The notes beneath the pieces were generated by a model. That model did not search any database. It saw only the letters and a list, made by a program, of their open reading frames with translations, and was not told the DNA's origin. Positions 38,177 to 46,356 of a DNA stretch of 64,000 bases are shown here, in pieces (the first letter of the stretch is position 1; each line of letters opens with the position of its first letter). A program made the translations under genes and the position numbers. Origin of the DNA: Clostridium sp. (GTDB lineage: Bacteria > Bacillota > Clostridia > Clostridiales > Clostridiaceae); contig JAQUXS010000003.1 of assembly GCA_028692255.1 (NCBI GenBank), forward strand, positions 1 to 64,000. Direction: 5' to 3'.

Positions 38177-38263
38177 ATGGAAATTTTTACAGTGAAACAA
38201 ATACTTAACAAATTTTTTAATTTACAAGTTAGCCCTACCTTAAATTATATGTATTCTAAATAG
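38177..38263 (+). CDS. Possible small protein (28 aa) downstream of murC
   Basis: An excellent ribosome site (AAGGAGG, 38162-38168) leads at normal spacing to an ATG opening a 28-codon frame (MEIFTVKQILNKFFNLQ...NYMYSK). A strong plus-strand terminator follows 14 bp after the stop. The frame lies 52 bp after murC and is too short for the ORF track. The coding case rests on the ribosome site and tight terminator. No known family was recognised. A leader peptide or a chance frame are alternatives. Confidence 0.42.
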   Translation: MEIFTVKQILNKFFNLQVSPTLNYMYSK

Positions 38264-38276
38264 AATGAAATCATAT

Positions 38277-38307
38277 AGTCATGGGCTAAAACCCATGGCT
38301 TTTTTAT
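38277..38307 (+). terminator. Terminator after murC/small ORF
   Basis: CATGGG-CTAAAA-CCCATG hairpin followed by GCTTTTTTATT on the plus strand. Confidence 0.8.
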
Positions 38308-38386
38308 TATCTTCTTAAAATAAAAGAAAATATCCATGCCATGGGTAAATAAACTTTTACAATCTACATTTTAAGGAGGTAACAAA

Positions 38387-40123
38387 ATGAAACGAATCAT
38401 GAAATATTTTCTACGGTATAAAATCCTAGTGATAATACCGTCTATAGCAATGTTCTTTGCTGTAAGTCTCGATCTTATAAACCCATATATAGTTCAAAAT
38501 ATAATAGACAAAGTAATCATAGGAAAAAGATACGATCTCCTCCCAAAATTTCTCATCTTTACAGCACTAATTTCAATTGGGATAGCAATTCTAGGATATA
38601 TTAAAGAATTTGGTTTTGACTATATGTCTACAAAAGTAAATATAGATATAAGAAAAGATTTATTCAGCCACATCCAAAGCCTTTCCTTTAGCTATTTTGA
38701 CAATATGAATACAGGTGAACTTATGTCAAGGATGAGCGAGGATATCGAAAACATCTGGAGAGTTTCTGGCTTTGGAGTATCTCTAATAATAGAAAATACT
38801 ATTTATTTTGTTTTAGCATCAATAATACTATTTTATTTAAATTGGGTACTTGCACTTGTATGTCTTATAACACTACCGTTTCTTGCTTACGTAACAGTAA
38901 AACTAAAAAAACAAACAAGTGAAGTTTTTGATAAAATAAGTGATGAAACCGCAATTTTAAATACAACTGCACAAGAAAACATTGCAGGGGTTAGGCTTGT
39001 TAAAGCTTTTGCAAGAGAAAAGCATGAAATTTTAAAATTCTTTAACTTCAACAATACCAATTATGAATTAAATGTAAAAGTAAATACTATATGGGGAAAA
39101 TATAATCCTCTTCAAGATCTTTTAGGAAATATATCCGTACTTTTAGTAATATGCATAGGCGGAATGCTAGCCATAAAAGGTAAAATGACAATAGGAACAC
39201 TTGTAGCATTCAGTTCCTACGTATGGATGCTTATACAGCCAATAAGAACTATAGGTGCTCTAACGAATCTTGTTGCACAAAGTTCTGCTTCTGCTAAAAA
39301 AATTGACAAAATAATGAATACAAAACCTGAAATAAGAATTTCTAAAAATGCTGTAAAACTGGACAATTTAAAAGGTGATATAGAATTTAAAAATGTATCT
39401 TTCAAATATAAGAATCAACTTATACTTAAAGATATCAATTTGAAAATACCCGCTAAAAGTACCGTTGCTATAATGGGTGCAACTGGAGCCGGTAAATCAT
39501 CTCTAGTAAGTCTTATAGGAAGATATTATGATGTCTTAGACGGAGAACTATTAATAGATGGCATCAATATAAAAAATCTAGATTTAAAGTTCATTCGTAA
39601 AAACATGTCAATAGTACCCCAAGATACTTTTCTTTTTTCCGACACTGTAGAGAATAACTTAAAATTCAGTAAAACCGATGCCTCAATGGATGAAATTATA
39701 AAAGCTTGTACTGACTCATGTGCAATTAATTTTATTGAAAATCTTGAGAATGGCTTTGACACTATAATAGGCGAGAGAGGTATTGGCCTTTCAGGAGGTC
39801 AAAAGCAAAGACTTACTATAGCAAGAGCTCTTATAAGAGATTCAAAAATATTAATTCTCGATGATGCTACTTCAGCATTAGACATGGAAACTGAATACAA
39901 TCTTCTTAAGAACCTATATAAAAATAAAGAAAAGAATACAACTTTAATAATTGCCCATAGAATATCCGCAGTAAAAAATGCTGATTTAATATTATTCCTT
40001 GAAAAGGGACGTATTGTAGAAAGTGGAACTCACGATGAATTACTTGCGAAAAAAGGACACTATTATAGAATTTACAGCGAACAGTTTAAATCAGCTAATA
40101 AAAGCGAAAGCAAGGTGATATAA
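38387..40123 (+). CDS. ABC exporter half-transporter, subunit A (degenerate catalytic-site NBD)
   Basis: A 578-residue TMD-NBD protein: six membrane helices (about 15-300), then an ATPase domain with Walker A GATGAGKSS, Q loop, signature LSGGQKQR, Walker B ILILDDATSALD and H loop IIAHRIS. The residue after the Walker B aspartate is Asp instead of the catalytic Glu. This marks the inactive-site subunit of heterodimeric exporters such as BmrCD, LmrCD and TM287/288. The partner gene starts one base after its stop. Multidrug or lipid export is likely; substrate unknown. Confidence 0.92.
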   Translation: MKRIMKYFLRYKILVIIPSIAMFFAVSLDLINPYIVQNIIDKVIIGKRYDLLPKFLIFTALISIGIAILGYIKEFGFDYMSTKVNIDIRKDLFSHIQSLSFSYFDNMNTGELMSRMSEDIENIWRVSGFGVSLIIENTIYFVLASIILFYLNWVLALVCLITLPFLAYVTVKLKKQTSEVFDKISDETAILNTTAQENIAGVRLVKAFAREKHEILKFFNFNNTNYELNVKVNTIWGKYNPLQDLLGNISVLLVICIGGMLAIKGKMTIGTLVAFSSYVWMLIQPIRTIGALTNLVAQSSASAKKIDKIMNTKPEIRISKNAVKLDNLKGDIEFKNVSFKYKNQLILKDINLKIPAKSTVAIMGATGAGKSSLVSLIGRYYDVLDGELLIDGINIKNLDLKFIRKNMSIVPQDTFLFSDTVENNLKFSKTDASMDEIIKACTDSCAINFIENLENGFDTIIGERGIGLSGGQKQRLTIARALIRDSKILILDDATSALDMETEYNLLKNLYKNKEKNTTLIIAHRISAVKNADLILFLEKGRIVESGTHDELLAKKGHYYRIYSEQFKSANKSESKVI

Positions 40124-40124
40124 T

Positions 40125-41900
40125 ATGGCAAGAAACTCTATAAAACAAGATGAAGATCTAAATACAATTTCAAATACAAAACTCTTAATAAGATTGTTTT
40201 CGTATATGAAACCATACAAAATGAAAGTTTTTATAATATTGATTCTGTTAATCTATGTAATGCTATGCCAAATTATAAATCCATATTTACTTAAAGTAGC
40301 TATTGATAAATATATTGCACACAAAAATTTAAACGGACTTATTATGATTGCTGTCATAATGTTAATTTTAAATATAATATCTACAATTGCATCTAAAAAA
40401 AGAATTGAAATGATGTCAAAGGTTACAAACAATGTTCTTCTAAAAATAAGACAGGACTTATATAAGCACATTCAAACTCTTTCATTTTCTTTCTTCGACA
40501 ATAGACCTGTTGGTAAAATACTTGCTCGTGTAATAGGTGATGTAAATTCACTTCAAGATTTATTTTCTACAAGCATAACAAGTTTTATACCTCAAATTCT
40601 AACTATAATATGTGTAACCTTTATCATGTTCTATATGAATTTTAAACTTGCACTTATATCAATACTAGTGCTCCCTATTCTAGCTATATGTCTCTTTTCA
40701 GTGGAGACCTTTTCTAGAAAAAGATGGCAAGATTACAGGAAAAAAAGATCAAATTTGAATGCTTACAATCACGAAGATTTTTCTGGTATAAGAGTTATAC
40801 AAGGGTTTAGTGAAGAAGATAAAACCCTAAAAAATTTTACTGATCTGACAAATGACATGATGAATTCCTTTATAAGTGCCGTAAAACTAAATGATACTTT
40901 TTGGCCTATAGTAAATCTTTCTTCTGGAATTGGAACAATACTTGTTTTTTATTTCAGCGTAAATCTTGTGAAAAATGGTCAAATAACCATAGGCACTGTA
41001 GTTGCTTTCACTTCATATGTAAGCATGTTTTGGAGACCAATTATAAATATAAGTGATTTCTACAATACTCTTATAACAAACTTTGCAGCAGGTGAAAGAA
41101 TTTTTGAAATACTTGATATAAAACCTGATATTGTTGATTTAAAAGAAACCATAATGCCAAGCATAAAAGGTGCTGTAGAATTTAAAAATGTAAGTTTTGC
41201 CTACGATACTTCTGATTCTGTACTTCAAGACGTAAACTTTAAAATAAACCCTGGTGAAACAGTGGCTCTAGTTGGTCCAACTGGTGCAGGTAAAACTACT
41301 ATTGTAAATCTAATAAGCAGATTTTATGATTGTACTAAAGGTGCTGTATTAATAGATGGTATAGACGTTAAAGATGTCACCCTTGAATCCCTAAGATCAC
41401 AGATGGGAATAATGCTTCAAGACACCTTCCTGTTTTCAGAAACAGTAAAAGAAAATATACGCTATGGTAAGCTTGATGCATCAGATGATGAAGTAATTGC
41501 TGCTGCAAAGGCTGTAAATGCTCATGAATTTATAATGAAGCTTAAAGATGGTTACGATACAAATGTAAATGAACGTGGTTCAAGACTTTCTGTTGGACAA
41601 CGTCAGCTCCTATCTTTTGCAAGAGCACTCCTTGCCAATCCAAGGATACTAATTTTAGATGAAGCTACTTCAAATATAGACACCTACACAGAAAAGCTTG
41701 TGCAAAAAGGCATAAAAAAGCTTCTCTCTGGAAGAACTTCTTTTGTAATAGCTCACAGGCTCTCAACAATCAGAGATGTTGATAAAATAATGGTTGTAAA
41801 TGATGGTACTATAAAAGAAGTTGGAAACCATAATGAACTCATGAAAAAGAAAGGACTTTATTATGATCTTTTTGTATCACAATATAAATTCTTGCAATAA
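40125..41900 (+). CDS. ABC exporter half-transporter, subunit B (catalytic NBD)
   Basis: A 591-residue partner of the preceding gene: about 30 residues of soluble N terminus, six membrane helices (about 35-325), then an ATPase domain with Walker A GPTGAGKTT, signature LSVGQRQL and Walker B ILILDEATSNID with the catalytic Glu, and H loop VIAHRLST. Its signature has Val for the first Gly, which together with the Asp in subunit A degrades one of the two composite ATP sites. The two genes are separated by a single base and surely co-expressed. Confidence 0.92.
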   Translation: MARNSIKQDEDLNTISNTKLLIRLFSYMKPYKMKVFIILILLIYVMLCQIINPYLLKVAIDKYIAHKNLNGLIMIAVIMLILNIISTIASKKRIEMMSKVTNNVLLKIRQDLYKHIQTLSFSFFDNRPVGKILARVIGDVNSLQDLFSTSITSFIPQILTIICVTFIMFYMNFKLALISILVLPILAICLFSVETFSRKRWQDYRKKRSNLNAYNHEDFSGIRVIQGFSEEDKTLKNFTDLTNDMMNSFISAVKLNDTFWPIVNLSSGIGTILVFYFSVNLVKNGQITIGTVVAFTSYVSMFWRPIINISDFYNTLITNFAAGERIFEILDIKPDIVDLKETIMPSIKGAVEFKNVSFAYDTSDSVLQDVNFKINPGETVALVGPTGAGKTTIVNLISRFYDCTKGAVLIDGIDVKDVTLESLRSQMGIMLQDTFLFSETVKENIRYGKLDASDDEVIAAAKAVNAHEFIMKLKDGYDTNVNERGSRLSVGQRQLLSFARALLANPRILILDEATSNIDTYTEKLVQKGIKKLLSGRTSFVIAHRLSTIRDVDKIMVVNDGTIKEVGNHNELMKKKGLYYDLFVSQYKFLQ

Positions 41901-42041
41901 TCAATGTACAAATTAAACTATAGGTAAAAAACAAAATACAAAGTAATATCTAAGAGTTAATAGTTAAAAATTGTGTAGGATTTTCGGATTTGCCGAATAA
42001 TCCACATTACTTCTTCACTTTACTTTTTACTTTTTAACTAT
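41901..42041. repeat. Imperfect inverted repeat element after ABC exporter
   Basis: From the stop codon runs an AT-rich stretch whose arms ATAGTTAAAAA...GGATTTTCGG (41960-41987) and CCGAATAATCC...TTTTTAACTAT (41993-42042) are imperfect complements. The central hairpin is GGATTTTCGG-ATTTG-CCGAATAATCC. It starts TCAATGTACAAATT, loosely like the TGATCA repeat arrays elsewhere. No ORF is present. Confidence 0.5.
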
Positions 42042-42089
42042 AAAAAATGGGACCGCTGCACTATTTTTTAGTACTCCAGTCCCATTTTT
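42042..42089 (+). terminator. Terminator after ABC exporter
   Basis: AAAATGGGAC pairs with GTCCCATTTT around an inner ACTA-TTTTTT-TAGT hairpin. T run on the plus strand; the A run gives possible bidirectional use. Third member of the CACTATTTTTTAGTG hairpin set. Confidence 0.75.
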
Positions 42090-42198
42090 AATTACGCTTA
42101 GAATATTTATATACTAATCAATATGTATTATTTAAATCCATACCAAACTGTTTTTTTGCACTTACATCATCATTTCTCTTTGGTCTATTATTCTTTTT

Positions 42199-42271
42199 CT
42201 CATTGCTCATTATTCTTTTTTTCATTGACCATTGATCATTCGTTCATTGATCATTGTCTTTTGATCATTGC
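42199..42271 (-). repeat. TGATCA-type short repeat array A
   Basis: Reading from the permease stop codon (minus strand), GGCAATGATCAAAAGACAATGATCAATGAACGAATGATC-type units follow and then decay into AATGAGCAATGA. Same family as arrays at 52746, 53432, 53573 and 61906. Confidence 0.8.
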
Positions 42272-43045
42272 CTATATGTCCATTTTATTATCAATTATAT
42301 ATGCTGTGATTATAAATAGAATAATGCTTATTACAAAATAAAAAACTAAATACGCTTCATTAATTGGCATACCTTTTGTAATAATATCAACATTATTACT
42401 ACTTATATTTCCTGAAACACTTTTAAATAATTTTACATAATATTGCTTTTTAAACACCTTTTCAAAACCAAGATTAACTATAATAATAACTGCTTCAAGT
42501 AAAACATAAACAACAAAGGCTGAAAATTTTCCAAATCTTCTTTTAAAATTTGATAATCTTGTTACTGCTATTGAGAAATATACATCTATAAGTCCAGCAG
42601 CTGCTGCTATAGTAGTGTATATAATATACATAATAAACACATGTGAAGTATTAAATTTTATTCCGGCTTGATCCATACCTTGACTAATAGATTTAACTCT
42701 AAGACCTATATACATTAAAAATGCCAAAGAAATTGAAGTTACTATAAAATAAAATATCATAACAACAATTAACTTTGAAGCTAAAATAACACTGCCACTT
42801 TTAGGCACTGAAAAAGTAAGATATCCACTTTCACCATATATATCATTTGAAAAAATAAATATGGTAAGTACAAACAACACTGAAGAAGCTGCTATAAATA
42901 CAACAATAGATATACCAAATATTAGTTCGTCTGGCCAGTGTCCAAACGTTGCTATTATTGCACAATTTACAAGTAACGTTAAAAGTGAAAGTATAGCTAC
43001 CGATTTATATCTTCTTAAAAATTCATATTTTACAAGTTGCAACAT
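42272..43045 (-). CDS. ABC-2 type permease
   Basis: A 257-residue integral membrane protein with about six hydrophobic segments, opening MLQLVKYEFLRRYKSVAILSLLTLL, typical of ABC-2 permeases. It overlaps the upstream ATPase gene by one base, and a GntR regulator leads the operon. This resembles the B. subtilis ytr-type stress transporter operons that respond to cell-wall antibiotics. Substrate and direction are not deducible. The TGATCA repeat array A starts immediately after its stop. Confidence 0.85.
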   Translation of the reverse strand: MLQLVKYEFLRRYKSVAILSLLTLLVNCAIIATFGHWPDELIFGISIVVFIAASSVLFVLTIFIFSNDIYGESGYLTFSVPKSGSVILASKLIVVMIFYFIVTSISLAFLMYIGLRVKSISQGMDQAGIKFNTSHVFIMYIIYTTIAAAAGLIDVYFSIAVTRLSNFKRRFGKFSAFVVYVLLEAVIIIVNLGFEKVFKKQYYVKLFKSVSGNISSNNVDIITKGMPINEAYLVFYFVISIILFIITAYIIDNKMDI

Positions 43046-43743
43046 TATTTGAACACCTCCCTATAAATTTCGTCAATTGACTCTCCCTTTTCATTTCTCA
43101 GTTCTTCAGCATCACCTTTTAATAAAATCTTTCCATCTTTTATAAACATAACTTCATCAAATAGCCTTTCAATGTCATTTACAAGATGTGTACTTACAAT
43201 CATCGAGCTACCTTCACTGTAATTTTCTATTATCATATTTATTATTTTCTCTCTTGCAGTTGGATCCACCCCTCCAAGAGGCTCATCTAAAATATATAAT
43301 TTAGCTTTTCTTGAAATTGTAAGAGTTAAATTTAACTTTTCAATCATTCCTTTTGACAGTGAATTAATTTTTGAATTTTCGTCAAGATCCATAACCTCTA
43401 AAAATTTTATACACTTTTCTATGTCAAAATCGCTAAACATATCCTTGTAAAAATTAACTGCATCTCTTATTCGCATCCATTTTGGAATAAAATTAACATC
43501 AGGTAGATATGACACAATAGATTTTGTATATTTCCCTGGAACATGTCCGTCTATTTGTATTTCTCCTGAAGTTTGTCTTGTAAGACCTGCTGCTATTTTC
43601 ATAAAGCTTGTCTTTCCGCTTCCATTAGGACCTAAAAGGCCCACTATTTTACCCAAAGGTATTTCAGCATCTAGACAATTCAAAGCTTTCTTATTTTTTC
43701 TATAAACTTTTGTTAAACCTGATGATTTAAGAATTGTAGACAT
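43045..43743 (-). CDS. ABC transporter ATP-binding protein (YtrB-like)
   Basis: A 232-residue ATPase with Walker A GLLGPNGSGKTSFMK (about 34-48), Q loop region YLPDV, signature-like LSKGMIEKLNL (weakly canonical LSKGM, common in this subfamily), Walker B LYILDEPLGGVDP and H loop STHLV. It drives the ABC-2 permease encoded directly downstream and follows the GntR gene by 2 bp. Confidence 0.92.
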   Translation of the reverse strand: MSTILKSSGLTKVYRKNKKALNCLDAEIPLGKIVGLLGPNGSGKTSFMKIAAGLTRQTSGEIQIDGHVPGKYTKSIVSYLPDVNFIPKWMRIRDAVNFYKDMFSDFDIEKCIKFLEVMDLDENSKINSLSKGMIEKLNLTLTISRKAKLYILDEPLGGVDPTAREKIINMIIENYSEGSSMIVSTHLVNDIERLFDEVMFIKDGKILLKGDAEELRNEKGESIDEIYREVFK

Positions 43744-43745
43744 AA

Positions 43746-44117
43746 TTACACCCCTCTTTTTAATCGTTCTTCCAATAATTCAATCATCTTATTAGAATCA
43801 TAGCCTAATTTAAGCATTTCTCCTATATAAGTATTCATTATTTCAGCCGCCATGTCTTTTTTCAATAACTTTATCTTTTCGTCATCCTCGGTTATATACC
43901 TTCCAAGACCTCTTTTACTATGAGCTACATCTTCTCTTTCAAGTTCCTGATACGCTCTTTGAACAGTATTAGGATTTACCTTTATACTCTGTGCTAGTTC
44001 CCTAACTGATGGAAGTTTATCACCCTTTTTTAATTCCTCTATAATTATCATTCTTTTTACATAATTAATTATTTGAATATATATTGGTATGTTATCCTCA
44101 AATTTCACCAATTTCAC
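43746..44117 (-). CDS. GntR-family regulator (YtrA subfamily)
   Basis: A 123-residue regulator with the GntR winged helix (IPIYIQIINYVKRMIIIEELKKGDKLPSVRELAQSIKVNPNTVQRAYQELE) and a very short C-terminal dimerisation helix pair, the YtrA type. Such proteins usually repress their own ABC-transporter operon. It is the first gene of the gntR-ATPase-permease operon, facing away from tRNA-Pro. Confidence 0.93.
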   Translation of the reverse strand: MKLVKFEDNIPIYIQIINYVKRMIIIEELKKGDKLPSVRELAQSIKVNPNTVQRAYQELEREDVAHSKRGLGRYITEDDEKIKLLKKDMAAEIMNTYIGEMLKLGYDSNKMIELLEERLKRGV

Positions 44118-44235
44118 CTCTTAACTGCGGACTGTTTTACCTTGATAATACACTCCTTTTTCAAATTTGTAAATAGATATTTTCTAATATGTATTGATTT
44201 TAATCTAATACTTGTATATAATAATATATGTCCTT

Positions 44236-44311
44236 CGGGGTGTAGCGCAGATGGGAGCGCGCGTGGTTTGGGACCATGAGGTCGCAGGTTCAAGCCCTGT
44301 CACCCCGACCA
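44236..44311 (+). tRNA. tRNA-Pro (anticodon UGG)
   Basis: 76-nt cloverleaf CGGGGTGTAGCGCAG..., anticodon loop TTTGGGA (TGG), T arm GGTTCAAGCCC and encoded CCA. The only plus-strand tRNA in the window. Confidence 0.95.
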
Positions 44312-44316
44312 AATAG

Positions 44317-44349
44317 AAAGAGCAGTATTTTTACTGTTCTTTTTTTTAC
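44317..44349 (+). terminator. Terminator after tRNA-Pro
   Basis: AAAGAGCAGTA-TTTT-TACTGTTCTTT hairpin (one G-U) with a run of nine Ts, a few bases past the CCA. Confidence 0.87.
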
Positions 44350-44419
44350 TCAAAAATAACATTACTTTTGTTAAATAATACTTTATTTTGTGATATTATT
44401 CTATTTGAGGTGATATTAT

Positions 44420-45067
44420 ATGCTTAAGAACATCAAAGCAGCAATATTTGATATGGATGGTACCATTATTGACTCCATGTGGGTATGGGATACTATAGAC
44501 AAGGTTTATCTTGAGAAAATAGGACTTAAAGTTCCAGGTGAACTTAGAAATGATATTAAAGACTTAAGCTTTTTAGAAACTGCACATTACTTTAAAAATA
44601 GATTTAACATAAAGGATTCTCCAGAAGAAATAATGGAATCTTGGAATAACATAGCTTATTTTCATTATTTAAATAATGTTAAAATGAAACCTTTTGCAAA
44701 AGATTATTTATTAAAAATAAAAAAACTTGGTACAAAAATAGGACTTGCTACAAGCAACAGCAATTTACTCGTTGAAACCGTCCTAAAAAAGTACGACGTA
44801 TATAATATATTTGATTGTATTACTACAAGTGATGAAGTAGCTAGAGGAAAGGATTTTCCAGATATTTATTTATTAGCAGCAAAGAAACTTCAAGTAAGCC
44901 CTAAAGATTGCGCAGTTTTTGAAGACATACTCCCTGGTATTCTAAGTGCAAAATCTGTTGGCATGACAACCGTAGGCGTACATGATTTTTATTCTGATAG
45001 TGAAAAATTAGATATAATTAAAAATTCAGATATGTTTATAGAAAACTACAAGAATTTAGCAGTTTAA
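44420..45067 (+). CDS. HAD-superfamily phosphatase (phosphoglycolate phosphatase/beta-phosphoglucomutase-like)
   Basis: A 215-residue HAD subfamily IA hydrolase with motif I AAIFDMDGTIIDSM (nucleophile and acid/base Asp), a helical cap (about 18-85), motif II LATSNSN, a lysine in the RGKDFPDIY loop, and motif IV VFEDILPGILSAKSVGM. The substrate is probably a small sugar phosphate, but this family is too broad for a specific name. It stands alone between tRNA-Pro and a small SH3-like membrane protein. Confidence 0.9.
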   Translation: MLKNIKAAIFDMDGTIIDSMWVWDTIDKVYLEKIGLKVPGELRNDIKDLSFLETAHYFKNRFNIKDSPEEIMESWNNIAYFHYLNNVKMKPFAKDYLLKIKKLGTKIGLATSNSNLLVETVLKKYDVYNIFDCITTSDEVARGKDFPDIYLLAAKKLQVSPKDCAVFEDILPGILSAKSVGMTTVGVHDFYSDSEKLDIIKNSDMFIENYKNLAV

Positions 45068-45141
45068 ATTAGAATATAAAATATTACAAAGTCATATATT
45101 ATAATAATATTAACTTAAAGCATTATTTTGGAGAGATTATC

Positions 45142-45591
45142 TTGATTTTTTTATTATTCATAATATCATGTTTCCTTTGTCTATTTTTTATTTATCATTA
45201 TTCAAACATAGTTTACTCTCAAAAAAAACAAATGATGATACTTACAAAAGAAAACAATTTGTTGAAAAACAAGCTGTCTTTTATATCTTTCCCATTAAAA
45301 GACATAAAATTATATTATAAAATTCCCAAATATACCTTTGCAATTCTAGGCACTCCTTGTAATTTATATATTGCACCAATAAAAAATTGTACAATTATAA
45401 AAAAACTAAGATCAAATATTTCCATTGAAATACTAGACAGTGCAGAAGTTAACAATGAAATTTGGTATGAAATACGTTTCAAATCAAATGACAATGTAAA
45501 CAACAAAGGATGGATACTTGGGAATAATATATCACTATTTAAAAATAGCAGTGATTTTTCAAATGGTAATACTCTAGAAAATTTAAAATAA
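45142..45591 (+). CDS. Small membrane-anchored protein with SH3-like domain (hypothetical)
   Basis: A 149-residue protein starting at a TTG with GGAGAG 6 bp upstream. One N-terminal membrane helix (1-25) and a short coiled region (26-50) precede a C-terminal bacterial SH3-like domain (about 70-140). That domain is recognisable from NLYIAPIKNCTIIKKL, SIEILDSAEVNNEIWYEIRF and KGWILGNNISLF. Such domains usually bind cell-wall peptides. It converges with the comB-like gene. No gene name is justified. Confidence 0.65.
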   Translation: MIFLLFIISCFLCLFFIYHYSNIVYSQKKQMMILTKENNLLKNKLSFISFPLKDIKLYYKIPKYTFAILGTPCNLYIAPIKNCTIIKKLRSNISIEILDSAEVNNEIWYEIRFKSNDNVNNKGWILGNNISLFKNSSDFSNGNTLENLK

Positions 45592-45603
45592 TTGAGCTAT
45601 TTA

Positions 45604-46308
45604 CTATTTTATTACTCCATCTATACATTCTGGTACAATGTCAACTATATCTTTAGAGCAACAATATTTAAGATCTTCAAATAATCCAAGTTCCTTTATA
45701 ACATTATAATGATTTGCATACTTTATAAAGCTTTTCACATCTTTATTTTGATCATACACATAAAGTGCAGTAGTTGCTATATCCGTTAAGTTTACATTGC
45801 CCATTTGCTTTAATAAATTGATTATGTAACCTGCACATATAAAATCATCAATAGAAAAATTTCCATTAGTACCCGCATTTACAATAACAATATCATTTTG
45901 AAGTTCAAAAAGTCTTTTAGCCGCTGCCTTTGCATTTATCATTGCAGCAATAATTATATTTTTTGCAGATGAACTGCCTTTTATTGCCTTTGTACCATTA
46001 GTAGTTGTCATAATTAATGTTTTCCCATTTACTAAATTAGGCTTGTACTCAAGCGGAGAATTTGAAAAGTCAAACCCATCAATTTTAACAGCATTCCTTT
46101 CCCCTCCAAGTAAATAGTCACCTTTAAATAAAGCTGCAGTTTTCTTTGCATCTTCCACTGCCACAACTGGTATAACCGCTTTGCATCCATTATTCATGGC
46201 AGTAACAATAACAGATGTTGCTCTTAAAATATCTATAACAACTGCTGATTTTCCCTTAAGCTTTTCTTGTTTAATATCATCAGCTGATATCATAACGTCA
46301 ATATTCAT
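45604..46308 (-). CDS. comB: 2-phosphosulfolactate phosphatase family protein (ComB-like)
   Basis: A 234-residue member of the ComB family: VDVMISADDI-like start, VVIDILRATSVIVTAMNNG (Mg-binding Asp/Arg), LLGGERNAVKIDGFDFSNSPLEY, TTTNGTKAI and VNAGTNGNFSIDDFICAGYII. In methanogens ComB makes sulfolactate for coenzyme M. Clostridial homologues are common although these bacteria lack coenzyme M, so the true substrate here is uncertain. It is monocistronic, and nothing nearby belongs to a sulfolactate pathway. Confidence 0.85.
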   Translation of the reverse strand: MNIDVMISADDIKQEKLKGKSAVVIDILRATSVIVTAMNNGCKAVIPVVAVEDAKKTAALFKGDYLLGGERNAVKIDGFDFSNSPLEYKPNLVNGKTLIMTTTNGTKAIKGSSSAKNIIIAAMINAKAAAKRLFELQNDIVIVNAGTNGNFSIDDFICAGYIINLLKQMGNVNLTDIATTALYVYDQNKDVKSFIKYANHYNVIKELGLFEDLKYCCSKDIVDIVPECIDGVIK

Positions 46309-46356
46309 GTAATTACCTCCAAATAATTAAAAACATTTGTAAGTAATTATACCATG

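Noticed and set aside
44073-44279. Plus-strand ORF running into tRNA-Pro
   Set aside because: No ribosome site; it overlaps a clear tRNA and the gntR start on the other strand.
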